The notes beneath the pieces were generated by a model that saw only the letters and a list, made by a program, of their open reading frames with translations, searched no databases and was not told the origin of the DNA. 64,000 bases of DNA from Halisarca cf. caerulea (lineage: Eukaryota; Porifera; Demospongiae; Chondrillida; Halisarcidae), in the NCBI GenBank assembly GCA_963170055.1, contig CAUJGJ010000030.1:1477837-1541836 (forward strand), in the 5' to 3' direction. Below are positions 1-33,747 of this stretch, piece by piece; positions within the stretch are counted from its first letter, which is position 1, and each line of letters begins with the position of its first letter. A program made the translations under genes and the position numbers.

Positions 1-171
1 AATTTAGTGGCACTTAGTGGGATGTCCCGTCATAGTAAAACAGACCTACTCAACTGATCTATAAACAAACAGGCGTACAAAGGTAGTAGGTAGGTGCTGT
101 AGTTCTGTAGAGTCCATAATATGATCATTAAAAATACAGGACTATTAAATGGTCACACACATGCACACCAT

Positions 172-172
<1 letters not shown>

Positions 173-224
<52 letters not shown>
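173..224 (+). repeat. (CA)n microsatellite
   Basis: Perfect CA run of about 26 units. Confidence 0.97.
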
Positions 225-227
<3 letters not shown>

Positions 228-605
228 ACATACATGTAGTGTGATTCGATCTAGCATGTACTGTGTTTTCCTCTATGCAGCAGACGCTGCTGATTGCCTG
301 ACCGTTATGGTTGGAAGGATTTCCCCACTCAGAAGAGCTTTTTTTGCTTTTGCCGATACCCGTCTTTCTAAGAGTATCACTTTTTACTCTTCATTTTTTA
401 CAACTGCAAGCAGCTTTTTAACTCGTTCTTTCAGCTCGATGAAACAGTTCTTTTCTTTGGTGGGTATATGATCCATCAAACCGTGTATTTTCACCTCTTT
501 CTAGCATTCCCTGACTGACAAAGGCACCAATTTGAATCATTGAACTAGTACTGTTTGCATCCATTATGTAGACCTACTGCCATTTTATCGAGTCGCGGAC
601 TGAAC

Positions 606-764
606 ATAAATAGCGCTTTTAGTCATTTAGCGGCCAGCTGTTGGCATAGCGGCAAAGTGTCTGGATTGCAATGCGCCGGTGCATGGGTTCGAACCCCGCC
701 AGCGACAGTTTTTACTTTTTTTTTTCCTGCTAACCTAACTAGCTAACTATAAATAGCGCTTTTA
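606..764 (+). mobile_element. tRNA-derived SINE with 16-bp target-site duplication
   Basis: An insertion of about 127 bp (622-748) lies between two identical 16-bp copies of ATAAATAGCGCTTTTA (606-621 and 749-764). The inserted body looks like a tRNA: an A-box-like TGGCATAGCGG near 634-646, a B-box GGTTCGAACCC near 687-697, and short complementary ends (CTGTTG with CGACAG). A T-rich 3' part follows. A tRNA-like head, a simple tail and a perfect long duplication are the signature of LINE-mediated SINE insertion. The perfect duplication suggests it is young. It could be mistaken for a tRNA gene, but the acceptor and anticodon stems are poor. Confidence 0.72.
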
Positions 765-782
765 ATAGTAGACATTCAGAAG

Positions 783-1066
783 GTCCCTGATGGCTAAGCG
801 GCTAGCGATGGTGACATGTAGTGCTGAGGTTATGGGTTCGATTCCCTCGTCTGATGGGTTTTTCAGAGTTTATCTGAAAAAAAATCCTGTCCCTCAGTGG
901 TCAGTTGCAATACCCCTGTACAAAGAACCATATGGGGGGAGCTTTGGGTCTCGCAGCTGGTCTCCCACACTACAAGTCTTCTCAATATCCTTGAGAGTGA
1001 CTGTGAACTCCCACAATAGCCCTAATGACCTGGGGCCTCGTTTTTTTTTTTTTTTTTTTTTTTTAA
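783..1066 (+). mobile_element. Second SINE-like element with tRNA-like head
   Basis: The 5' part has an A-box-like TGGCTAAGCGG and a B-box-like GGTTCGATTCC, like RNA polymerase III promoters of tRNA genes. A body of about 190 bp follows and it ends in a run of more than 20 T (about 1040-1064). No clean target duplication was found. It sits just behind the first SINE. It could be a decayed copy of another SINE family or a tRNA-like fragment joined to unrelated sequence. Confidence 0.5.
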
Positions 1067-1126
1067 TGGCGAGGTTATTTATTTATTTATTAATTATTAA
1101 ATAGAATCTTTATGTATATGTTTATA

Positions 1127-1130
<4 letters not shown>

Positions 1131-1158
<28 letters not shown>
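1131..1158 (+). repeat. (GT)n microsatellite
   Basis: Perfect GT run of 14 units. Confidence 0.95.
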
Positions 1159-1162
<4 letters not shown>

Positions 1163-1398
1163 AGGCATTTGTACAATCTTAATGATAATTGGGTGACATA
1201 GGAAGGGCTAACCAAGTATTATACGCTCCTGGTACAGTATATACCCACTCATGATGTGTCGTATATCGCTAGAAGGCATTGTATTAGTGTATGAATTTGT
1301 GCTTTTGTCCATATGACATGCACGTGTGTGAGTCACAGTTAATGTGAATGAGTATATTCATTTTTTGTGTTCGATACGCACTAGCATGATAGTATACT

Positions 1399-1409
1399 AC
1401 ACACACACA

Positions 1410-1469
<60 letters not shown>
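1399..1469 (+). repeat. (CA)n microsatellite
   Basis: CA run with one GACA interruption. Confidence 0.96.
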
Positions 1470-1471
<2 letters not shown>

Positions 1472-2118
1472 CATGCATGCATATACACACATACATGACA
1501 TATATAGCATGTGACCAGAGGGAGCAACTGTGGCACACAGTGAACTCCATTAGATCTAAGATGACTCCAAGACCTAATAGCATATCCCGAAAATAGCAAA
1601 TACTGTTCTACTTAATTAAAGTTCATAGACATGCATGGTTACACATGATGACCTTCAAGTTAAAGACTTAAGCTTATGGAAGGAGATCCACGCACTGTAT
1701 TGAACTATGAGTGGCAAGATTAAAGTTGACCTTATAGCGGTGAAGTCACAAGAGGTGGTACTGTAACAGTACAAATGACCATGCCTGAGGACTAAACACT
1801 TAAGCACATAAAAAGAGTATGAGGTGATACAGACATTGAGTCCAGACTAACTTTTGTACTAAAGGTTACAGTTATGTAACCTACAGAACAAAGAGACCCT
1901 ACAACTATGCACATACAGTGTATATTTACATAATCATTCACTATATATGTGTTTGTATGTGTGTATATATGTGTGTGTGTGTGTCTGGTGGGTGTTATGT
2001 GTGTGTGTGTGTGTGAGTGGGTGTGCACATTACTATATGTGTGTGTTTAACACACACACATACATACACACATACACATGCATGCATGCACATTCACATG
2101 TACACGCACAATTACGAG

Positions 2119-2121
2119 CAC

Positions 2122-2181
<60 letters not shown>
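2119..2181 (+). repeat. (CA)n microsatellite
   Basis: CA run preceded by a GT-rich segment (1967-2046), so the two can pair. Confidence 0.95.
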
Positions 2182-2183
<2 letters not shown>

Positions 2184-2689
2184 CACAAACACACACCCTT
2201 CTATATATATGGATACCACTGGAACCAATTACTTTGCTATTCATTGATACAGAACATATGTTTTACCCTGGCTCTGAAATGAGGGCACCACGAAAATAAG
2301 GACAGTCCCTTTTCTTATCCTAAGGTGTCTGGAATAGAAAGGGTCCACTGTATTGTGGAAGTTCACTATCTTTTTAATACTGAATGTTACAAAGATTATG
2401 GACATGCATGAAATGATGAGAGAAGCAGAAATATTTAATTAATTTGGAGTAAGGACTTGGCGGATGGATCATAGAATTAGGGAAGTGTTGGAACTGATCA
2501 GAGATATCAACTGATCAGCTCGCTATGCCCATATAGGGCAATTAAAGCAGGGGATCAAGGAGAATGATGATATTAGGATGTGGTACTGCTCCTTCGCACA
2601 TTGAGTCTGATTTCAGTGGAGGGGTCTCATGATCAGTGGCAAGGGACGTAGGAAATCATCAATTAATGTGAGATCAAGAGGAGTGCTGA

Positions 2690-2860
2690 TCGAGTCAGTT
2701 GAAGACATCATGAAACACTGCATGAATGGATGCTAGAAATGTGAGAGAGGATTGCTGATCAGTTGAAGACAGGAGTACTGCATGAATGGATGCTAGAAAT
2801 GTGAGAGAGGAGTGCTGACCGGTTGAAGACAGGAGTACTGCGTAAATGGATGCTAAACTG
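2690..2860. repeat. 65-bp tandem repeat, about three copies
   Basis: A unit containing GTTGAAGACA, CTGCATGAATGGATGCTAG and AATGTGAGAGAGG recurs about every 65 bp with small changes. Confidence 0.7.
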
Positions 2861-3254
2861 AAATTTGTGCCGCTTGGACACAGGGAGACTCTGTACTCTA
2901 AAGTGGCCGGTGTAATTAAAACGAGATTGTTTTGATCCTGGACTCGCCTGCCTGCCTAGGATACTGAAGTCATTGAGGGCCATCGAGAGAATGTGGCACA
3001 GTTGTTTTGTCCTGGGTATCAAGTTTAAACCCTACATCAGACTTCCCTTATTGGCGGCCACATGCATGATTTTTATTTGATTTATTGTAACTTTTGGTAA
3101 TAATGGTGGTGTTTCTCTCTAATCTGTGGTGTAATTTGCATGGTATTTGTGTCTCTTGTTTATTGTGTACTCAATCTTGGTGCTAGATTAGGCTGTTCCC
3201 GCCCTTTTACTGTTCTTACTCTTATATGGCAGGGCATCGGAAGTACTATGGTCA

Positions 3255-3717
3255 CATGACAATTGGCGGGCTACCGTGGGAAAATTGATGCCCCCGCCTT
3301 GTCATTGGTTAGTGAATTTGTGCATATTTCGCGCATTCGATTACAACTATTTTCTCGTCCGAAAACGACTTCTAGGGCTGTAAAGCTTTTCAGAGGAGTT
3401 TTGAGATTCTATTGTTTTCAAATAGAAGCGCAAGATAAAGAAAAATAAGATTACTTGATCCGAAGCTCATTGGGTCACAATAAGAAGACTGAAGACGCAG
3501 TAAGGGTTTTGGACGGGTTATACCTTCTCCACACGCAAAGGAGAGGATTTTCCGAAAGATATCCCGCGGTAAGTGGTTTGTTTTGCCCAATCGTGTCTGT
3601 CCCAAGTTTGGAACATTGTTTGTAAATGGCGTACCAAGTTCGCGTTCGGCGAAACAGCTGATCATCAGCTGTGAAGTAATAGCGCGTGAGTGTGTCCCCT
3701 CGCTCTCTCTATCAGTC
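3255..3717 (+). promoter_or_regulatory. Proximal promoter/5'UTR of the pocket-protein gene with E2F-type sites
   Basis: TTGGCGGG at 3263-3270 and TTTCGCGC at 3327-3334 match the E2F consensus (TTTSSCGC class). An inverted CCAAT box (ATTGG) lies near 3304-3309. The start codon is at 3718. E2F sites in p107-type promoters give feedback control in other animals (known biology). That they act here is inference from two motif matches at the right place. The transcription start cannot be placed. Confidence 0.55.
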
Positions 3718-27322
<23,605 letters not shown>

Positions 27323-28310
27323 TGACACCATTTGGATGTGCGATAGGAGAACTGTTTGAAAACTTGAACTTGATATTTTGTACATAATAATCTTGTGTCT
27401 GTTTAGAATTTGCTGTTTTCACGTTTTCAGATTCAACTTAATGGCTCTGTGTTTATGTGTACATTTGTGAGTTGTAGCTGCTTTTCCCAGTAAAATGTTC
27501 ACTTTTGGAAGTGTTGTAATGGGGAATTCTATTTCGTTACAATAATATCTTTTCTGCTGAGTTGATAGTATGTGTATTGTGCAAAATGCACGGATGCATG
27601 CATGTTTTAGAAAAGCATACAACATGTAGCCCATCTGGATGCATGCACAGCTGCACACGCCTGTACTGGACGAGCTGAAGTACACAAATGCATGCAGTGT
27701 ACAATAAACAATTATAGTGGAAAAAAGTCGTTTAATAAGAAATATATTGCTCAAGAAGAACAATTTCTTGGAACCATCTAGCTGTTATACAATGTACAAT
27801 CTTCATACTAGCTTTTAACAAAAACTAAACTTTAGTGCCCCTGTACTTCTACTTGTTATAACCCACATGCACTTATAAGCTATATAGCTTTATATTTTTT
27901 GTTTGGCAAATAACGTACGGTGCACTATATATAGCTAATTTTGCATGCGCGTTTTATCGATCAACCTTGATCTGCTTGTGCTGCATACATAAGGTAGAGC
28001 ACCCTAATTCTAAACATAGTAGTCTCCTAACCAGCACAGAACGATTTAGGTTTCATTCTTTGGCAGCTGTTATGACCCATGTTATAGTGATAAGAACTGC
28101 TAGGCTTAAATGTCTCAAACTGTAATTTCTGAGCTGAGGAAAAGGGACTGTTCAGAATACTACCTTACTAGACACTACCTTAAAGCTTATGGTTCCTTTG
28201 AAGATTATCTTAGCCAAAGGTCGTTATAGAGTGTTTGAAAACTGTTAATTACCCACAAGTTTATTCCGTACAGTGAACACTTGAAGAGAAATTAGTCACA
28301 GAAAAGTGAC
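27323..28310. other. Intergenic region between pocket-protein gene and unknown gene
   Basis: It contains the 3' UTR candidate and an AATAAA at 27703. No other exon, RNA gene or repeat family was recognised. Confidence 0.6.
27703..27708 (+). terminator. Candidate poly(A) signal of the pocket-protein gene
   Basis: A canonical AATAAA lies about 380 bp after the stop codon, on the coding strand and before the next gene. Assignment is by position only. Confidence 0.45.
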
Positions 28311-28325
28311 ACCAATATACACTTG

Positions 28326-28333
28326 TATATAAG
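28326..28333 (+). promoter_or_regulatory. Candidate TATA box
   Basis: TATATAAG lies 103 bp upstream of the start codon at 28436. This gives room for a 5' UTR of about 70-80 nt. Position and sequence fit a TATA box; no initiator was identified. Confidence 0.45.
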
Positions 28334-28435
28334 CATAGTTTGGCATCACAATATATCTCGAAGCTCCACAGCCTGGTAGCACCATAGCACGGACAAATTT
28401 CAGTTGGAGATTTTTAGCAAGAATTTGGTAGTACG

Positions 28436-30040
28436 ATGTACCAGGAATGCCACCCGGCTATTACTGCAAAGGGAATTGTACTTGATAGCAGAACTTCTCT
28501 CCTACCACCGATTGAAGGCCCGGCTAGAAGCATCAGGACGTATTACGACGATCTGGCAAGCGAAGTTGAGAGCCATTTTTCACGTGCGCTACAGCGTCAC
28601 GTTGTGGGCACAACAGGCACAGGCGGCGCTACCCTCCGCGACTCTTTATATTCGCCGATGTCCGCCTTCTCAGATTCTTGCTTTGAAACGGAAGGAAGTG
28701 GCAAAATTAATGTTCAGCATAAAACTGAGACTCCTTTGTCATACAGCACCCCTAGTCTGATGGAAGAAGAAAAGAATCTGAGAATACTTCCTGGCGTTCC
28801 TGGGCCTTTGACGCCGACGCTCCCACCCCCTCTCTCGTCTCCCTGCACGACTACCCGCCTAAACTCCAAGATACAAGAACCTCAGTTCATCAAACAGCTG
28901 CAGTTCTCCAGCCTTGACTGTATGGCGCTCATGGAACTACCAAGAGTACCCGGAGAATCACCAGATTTTGGAGTAACTATGTCGACCGGTGAAGACGGAG
29001 ATATTAGAAGGAACCTCGATCTTCCAGCTCCAATGCAGTACAGCAAAGGTGAGTATACGTACCCTGCCCAAACTTTCCAATCCTAAAAACTAGAACCCTA
29101 TAGCTACTAAAGTCGCTATTAATTTCCATTCCTTTCTCACTCCATCCCATCCACATTATATGCCCATACTTCGTAGTCTATGCAATAGTACTTGGATAGT
29201 AAGTACCCTCAAAGGAATGGATAATAGGTACTCACTATCAGAGGTACTTACTATCCAAGGTGCATGCTCATGCAGTTTTGGATGAGGCAGGGACAGAGCA
29301 ATGAGTACTTACTATCCAGGAGTACTTGCTAACCCAGGTACTTACTAACAGAGTTCGACTGTATTAAGGTGTGTGTGTGTGGGGCCGGGGGGGGGGGGGG
29401 GGGGGGAGAGCTATAGGGCCCATGCATAACTTTTGCTATGGTTAAGCTGTCAAGCTTTATATACTAGTCTACTGCTAATCCATATATATTCATGGAGGTG
29501 ACAATGACAAGAAATGCGTACTGTGTGTAGCTTGCATGTGTTTGCCTCTGCTTTTCCCCATGCACTGCCCCACAGGCCTGAATTGCTGTCCCAATTACCC
29601 CTTTCACCCTATTGCTCATGCATGCTTGCATGCCTGATATTTTAGGATTGGCCATTAATATTGTATGTACCGCTTTACATTTTACAGCAGATTGCCACTC
29701 CTTGGATACCACGACTCACACAAAAGGATCACCGTTTTACCGACAAAAGAACCTTGTTGCTCATCCCATCTCTGAAGCTCATCCAAACAATCTTCCACCA
29801 GTGGCGACATCAAGCAAGGATGCCCATGGTTTCCACACCACTTTCACCCTGCAATACACTCCCAAATGCAACGACCAGTATTTCTCCAATACATTGTGTC
29901 TTCCTCTGCCACACTGTGCCATTGTCTCCACAGGTACACAGTGCAACACTGCAAGGGTCTCTTGGTATCCACATGAACAGTACACACATTACAGCAGTCC
30001 CACATACAATGATCATTACTTAAATGTATTCAAATTTTAA
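28436..30040 (+). CDS. Unrecognised two-exon protein, about 321 aa
   Basis: I do not recognise this protein. Exon 1 is 28436-29048, ending AAAG before GTGAGT. Exon 2 is 29688-30040, ending in TAA, and its first splice choice keeps the long frame. At the acceptor TTTACAGCAG two AGs lie 3 nt apart (exon start 29688 or 29691), so one residue may be optional. The N-terminal part (LPPIEGPARSIRTYYDDLAS) may be folded. The middle (about 65-200) is rich in Ser, Pro and Thr and looks disordered. The C-terminal exon is rich in His, Tyr and Thr and ends in HYLNVFKF. No signal peptide or membrane span is visible. Exon 1 is GC-richer than its surroundings, as expected for coding DNA. An upstream TATA box supports transcription. 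More exons could exist. Confidence 0.55.
29186..29364. mobile_element. MITE-related dispersed repeat
   Basis: ACTTGGATAGTAAGTACCCTC at the left and TACTTACTAACAGAGTTCGACTGTA at the right, with GGTACTCACTATCAGAGGTA inside. It is the closest relative of 5966-6217. It lies in the intron of the unknown gene. Confidence 0.55.
29381..29406 (+). repeat. Poly-G tract
   Basis: About two dozen G, interrupted once. Similar runs lie at 47522-47540 and 63103-63116. They are slippage-prone and may be length-uncertain in any assembly. Confidence 0.9.
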
Positions 30041-30589
30041 AAACTTAGTTTCTCAATGAGGATTTATTATAATACTGTAAATCATTATTTTCACCCAATG
30101 CAGTTTGTATAATAATATACTCATTAATTGTCAATGACATGTTGACATTAAAACTAATTTAACATCACTTATAAAACAGTGCATCTGTGGGGACTTTAAT
30201 ACTGTTGCCCATTTTCACTTGCCAATAGTTTAAGATTGAAGTTTTGAAATGTGCATGAGACTCAATTGCAATACAGCATTTCCGTAACTCTCATTGAGGG
30301 TAATTTATTGCATGATTTATTTGAAGTAAGAATTAATGACATGATTGTGTTACATATTCTACATTAATGTACGTTTTTATAAGTTAAATTAATTATTTAT
30401 AAGATTATAATCATAATAATCATACCTTACCAAGTCCTCGACTACTCCTTCTCTGATCATCAGCCCATTCATGCATCTTAAATCAAAATAATTTTACTGC
30501 ATGTACCGCCTCCCCAGCCAGCCCTCACTTATCACTCACCGTTCATTCAAACACTTTAAATTTGCAAGCCCAGTTTTGAAGACGATCTA

Positions 30590-32440
30590 TCTTATGTTCC
30601 TTGGTCCATCCTGGATGTTTTTGATGACCCCAATGACAAAGTAGAGACGTTCAACCTCTTATTTGTTGATGTTCTTGATTACCATGCTCCTCTTAAGACC
30701 ATCTGAGTTTGAAAAAACCCTCCCCATGGATCACCAAGACCATGCATGGACAGACGTGACAGGCTTTTCCGATTCTACTGCCAGAACCCTACAATAGGAG
30801 CATAGGACATCTTTAAAGCCCAGAGGAATCATGTTGTTTGGCTTCAAAGGAGTTAAGTACTTTCATTACCTACTGCACAAGAAGACACATCCTACTCATA
30901 TTATCTGGAACATCCTAAAACTTGCTACTACCCCCTCAACCCCATCTGAGAATTGCATGGTCATCCTTTAACTCAAGCCCTTCATCCATTACTTGCAAAG
31001 TCTCAACTCTGATTTCACCTCTGTATAGCTCCTCCTCCCTCATCCTCAACCATTCGCCACCATCCACTCTATCGCTTCCATGCACCTTCATTACCCACCT
31101 TCTCACTCCACCCATAACCCCTGAATGGTACAAGAATGCTTTAGCCTCCCTCAAACCTAATTGAGCTACGTACAGGGCCTGACCAACTACCTTCCACTGC
31201 ATGCGCAAGCACTCTTGTTTCTGGTCGTACTGTCATCTCCCATCCACTGTGCTCCATTATCAACTTTTCCATTGCTTTTCTCATTTCCCCATGCACTCCT
31301 TTGAAGTGCCATCATTAAGCCTCTTCACAAAAGTGGAGACTGTGCCTCAACCACGAACTATACTGTCCCATCTCACTTCTTCCAATTCCCAGCAAGGTGC
31401 TCAAGAAGTATGTCCATCACCAACTTTGCAACATCTCCACAACAACAACCTCCTGCATACATGTACCATCTTCAGTCTGGATTTTGCCCTTAATTCCCAC
31501 TTACAACTCAAACCTTCTCCTCCAATTCCTTCAAGTTTCTAGGAGTCACCATCAACGACACGTGTTCCGCTCACATGGTCTGATTATGTCAAGACAGTCT
31601 CCACCAAAGTGTCTTGCAACATCAACCTCCTTCACCGTCTCTCATGGTTTCTTCCTAGGCCCCTCCTTCTTCTCGTCCTTATTCTTACATCCTCCCTTCC
31701 TTAATATGACTATACTACAATGTTTTCTGATCTGGGTGCACTAAGTCTGAGGCCTCCACATCAGAGACCCTACACAGTATATATGCCTGTCGCACCGTTC
31801 TTCGTAAGACTTATGCAAAGGTTAATTACTCTGCTTCAGCTGCCTGCAGAGAACTAGGTCTATCCACTTTATCCTTGAGGAGATACGTATCTTCACCTTT
31901 CTCTCACCATAATAACTGTATGTCTTCTAAATCGCCTCCTTATCTTTCTGAGCTTTCTTTGATCCCACTACAACACCCGCTTTGCTTCGTCTTCCCATGC
32001 AGCTCAACCTTCCTCCTCACAGATCTTCCTATATATGAGCAGAAGTCATTCCCTTTGAAATTTATGGGATTGAGCAGCATTGTAGCGATCCCTTCCTCGA
32101 CACACATCAGGGAGACCACAGGCTCTACAATCTCTTCTCTTTGCCGACAACATCTTTATTCTTGATCTAGATTCCATTGATCACATGTGCATGGTAATCC
32201 TTTCAATCATCTTATACTGTGTATAATTAAATTTGTTAAATTATCAATCTTAAATTCATTTGATCTCATTATTACTTATGTCGATTTACCAAATATGCAT
32301 AGACATTTGGAACTTTTTCCCTTTCTTTTTCTTTCTCTGGGTGCCACTAAAGTAGCCTATGGCTAACGATTCCCCATGCAGGTGAAATAAGACCTGACCA
32401 GGGGTTCAAATGACAAAAAATTATTATAATTATATATAGG
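30590..32440 (+). mobile_element. Decayed non-LTR retrotransposon (LINE), sense strand
   Basis: No intact ORF remains, but reverse-transcriptase-type stretches appear in shifting frames: LDYHAPLKT (about 30676), NFATSPQQQ/SCIHVPSSVW (31420-31500, region after the fingers), FKFLGVTINDT (about 31529, typical of the LINE thumb), then TVLRKTYAKVNYSASAACREL (31793-31858) and LRRYVSS near 31882. This order fits the C-terminal half of a Jockey/CR1-like LINE. The element ends near 32440 in an AT-rich simple tail, as LINE 3' ends do. Many stops and frameshifts make it a dead copy. Clade assignment is tentative. Confidence 0.6.
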
Positions 32441-33747
32441 CCTGGGGCTGTCCCTCAGAACAATGAAATAATGTAGACTTATTCGTTTATACATGTTTCC
32501 AGACGATGCATATGACATTGTCTGTAGGACAAATACATGGTATGACAGTTGTGCTTCTTTGGCTTCATTCTAAGAAATTCAAAAAGGAAATTAAATTAAT
32601 TTTCATAATTTACCGAAAGAGTCAATATGTAAAACAACTCAGAGGTAAGTTCAATCATGTACAGGCAATAATATCATAGATTATCTCATATACAATCTGA
32701 TTCAGTGGAATAACTATACATACAATCAGACCTAATTATAATGTATGTTAAATTGAATGGAGAATATTGACGTAGCATAATTAATTAATGACTGGTGCAC
32801 TTCATGGGTGTCACATGATATAACGGTGTCATATAAGGAGGATAATGCACACTGAATTACAGGGCACGGCCAGCTGGGTATGCAGGTGTTAGCCACACAT
32901 GATTTATACAGTAAGTAGCTGTGCAGATCAACTAAGTCTATAAGATGATATCTGTTAGCTATACAAACATAGTACACTTACTAATATTATAGATATTACT
33001 GCGAAGTATAGAGTATCGAGGCTATATAGATATAACATGAATGTGGTCATGCATGCACATGTGTATATACACATGCATGATTTACACAGTAAGTAGCTGA
33101 CAGTGTGCAGATCAACTAAGTTTAATAAGATGATATCTGTTAGCTATACAAGCATAGTACACTTACTAACATGATACTCTTTACTGCAAAGTATAGAGTA
33201 TCGAGGCTATAGATATAACATGAATGAGGTCATGTACACGTGTATATACACTTTGAATGGCTGTGTTCACTCACAAGGCAGCACAAAATTAACTATATGT
33301 GGCTCACCCCAAACATGCATACATATACACTGTAAAAATGCATGCCATTGGATACATGCACCTACCAAGAATGCGCAGTGGGACTTGTAATCTTTTCTCA
33401 AGCTCTAATCTGACCATTGTATCAAGCCCAGTCGTCATATATATTAAAGCATTGTTAATAATAAATTTACTGCATAATCCAAAAAACTGTAATATAGTTT
33501 GGTGTGCCAGACTGAATTCCTCCATTTGCATAATTGCAAAGTTCAACTGTATATCAAAAGTATAACACGTTTGATGTATTCAACTGTATTTTCTTCAAAT
33601 TTGTATACATCCATTTAATTTTAAAATTGCTAATTTTCTAAGTATTAAGTACACAAGTTGTAGTTAAAATTAATGTAATAACATGGCATGGAGTGGTTAG
33701 AACGGAGAGGACTATACAACATACATACATTGAGTAATGTTGCATTC
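32440..33747. other. AT-rich intergenic region downstream of LSM14
   Basis: No exon seen. It contains a tandem duplication of about 180 bp (32888-33250). Confidence 0.6.
32888..33250. repeat. Tandem duplication, two units of about 180 bp
   Basis: Both units contain ACAGTAAGTAGCTG, GATGATATCTGTTAGCTATA, AGTATAGAGTATCGAGGCTA and GTGTATATACAC in the same order, with small indels. Confidence 0.9.

Larger units (their letters stand above)
1..3200. other. Left flank, no gene recognised
   Basis: No convincing exon was seen here. The stretch holds a SINE (622-748), a second SINE-like unit (about 783-1066), four CA/GT microsatellites and a 65-bp triplicated repeat at about 2690-2860. Open frames in it are mostly products of dinucleotide repeats. 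Confidence 0.6.

Noticed and set aside
628..712. A functional tRNA gene
   Set aside because: A and B boxes are present but the stems pair poorly and target duplications show it is a SINE.
29661..30023. Alternative frame of exon 2 of the unknown gene
   Set aside because: The phase from exon 1's donor selects the other frame, which also ends with a cleaner stop.
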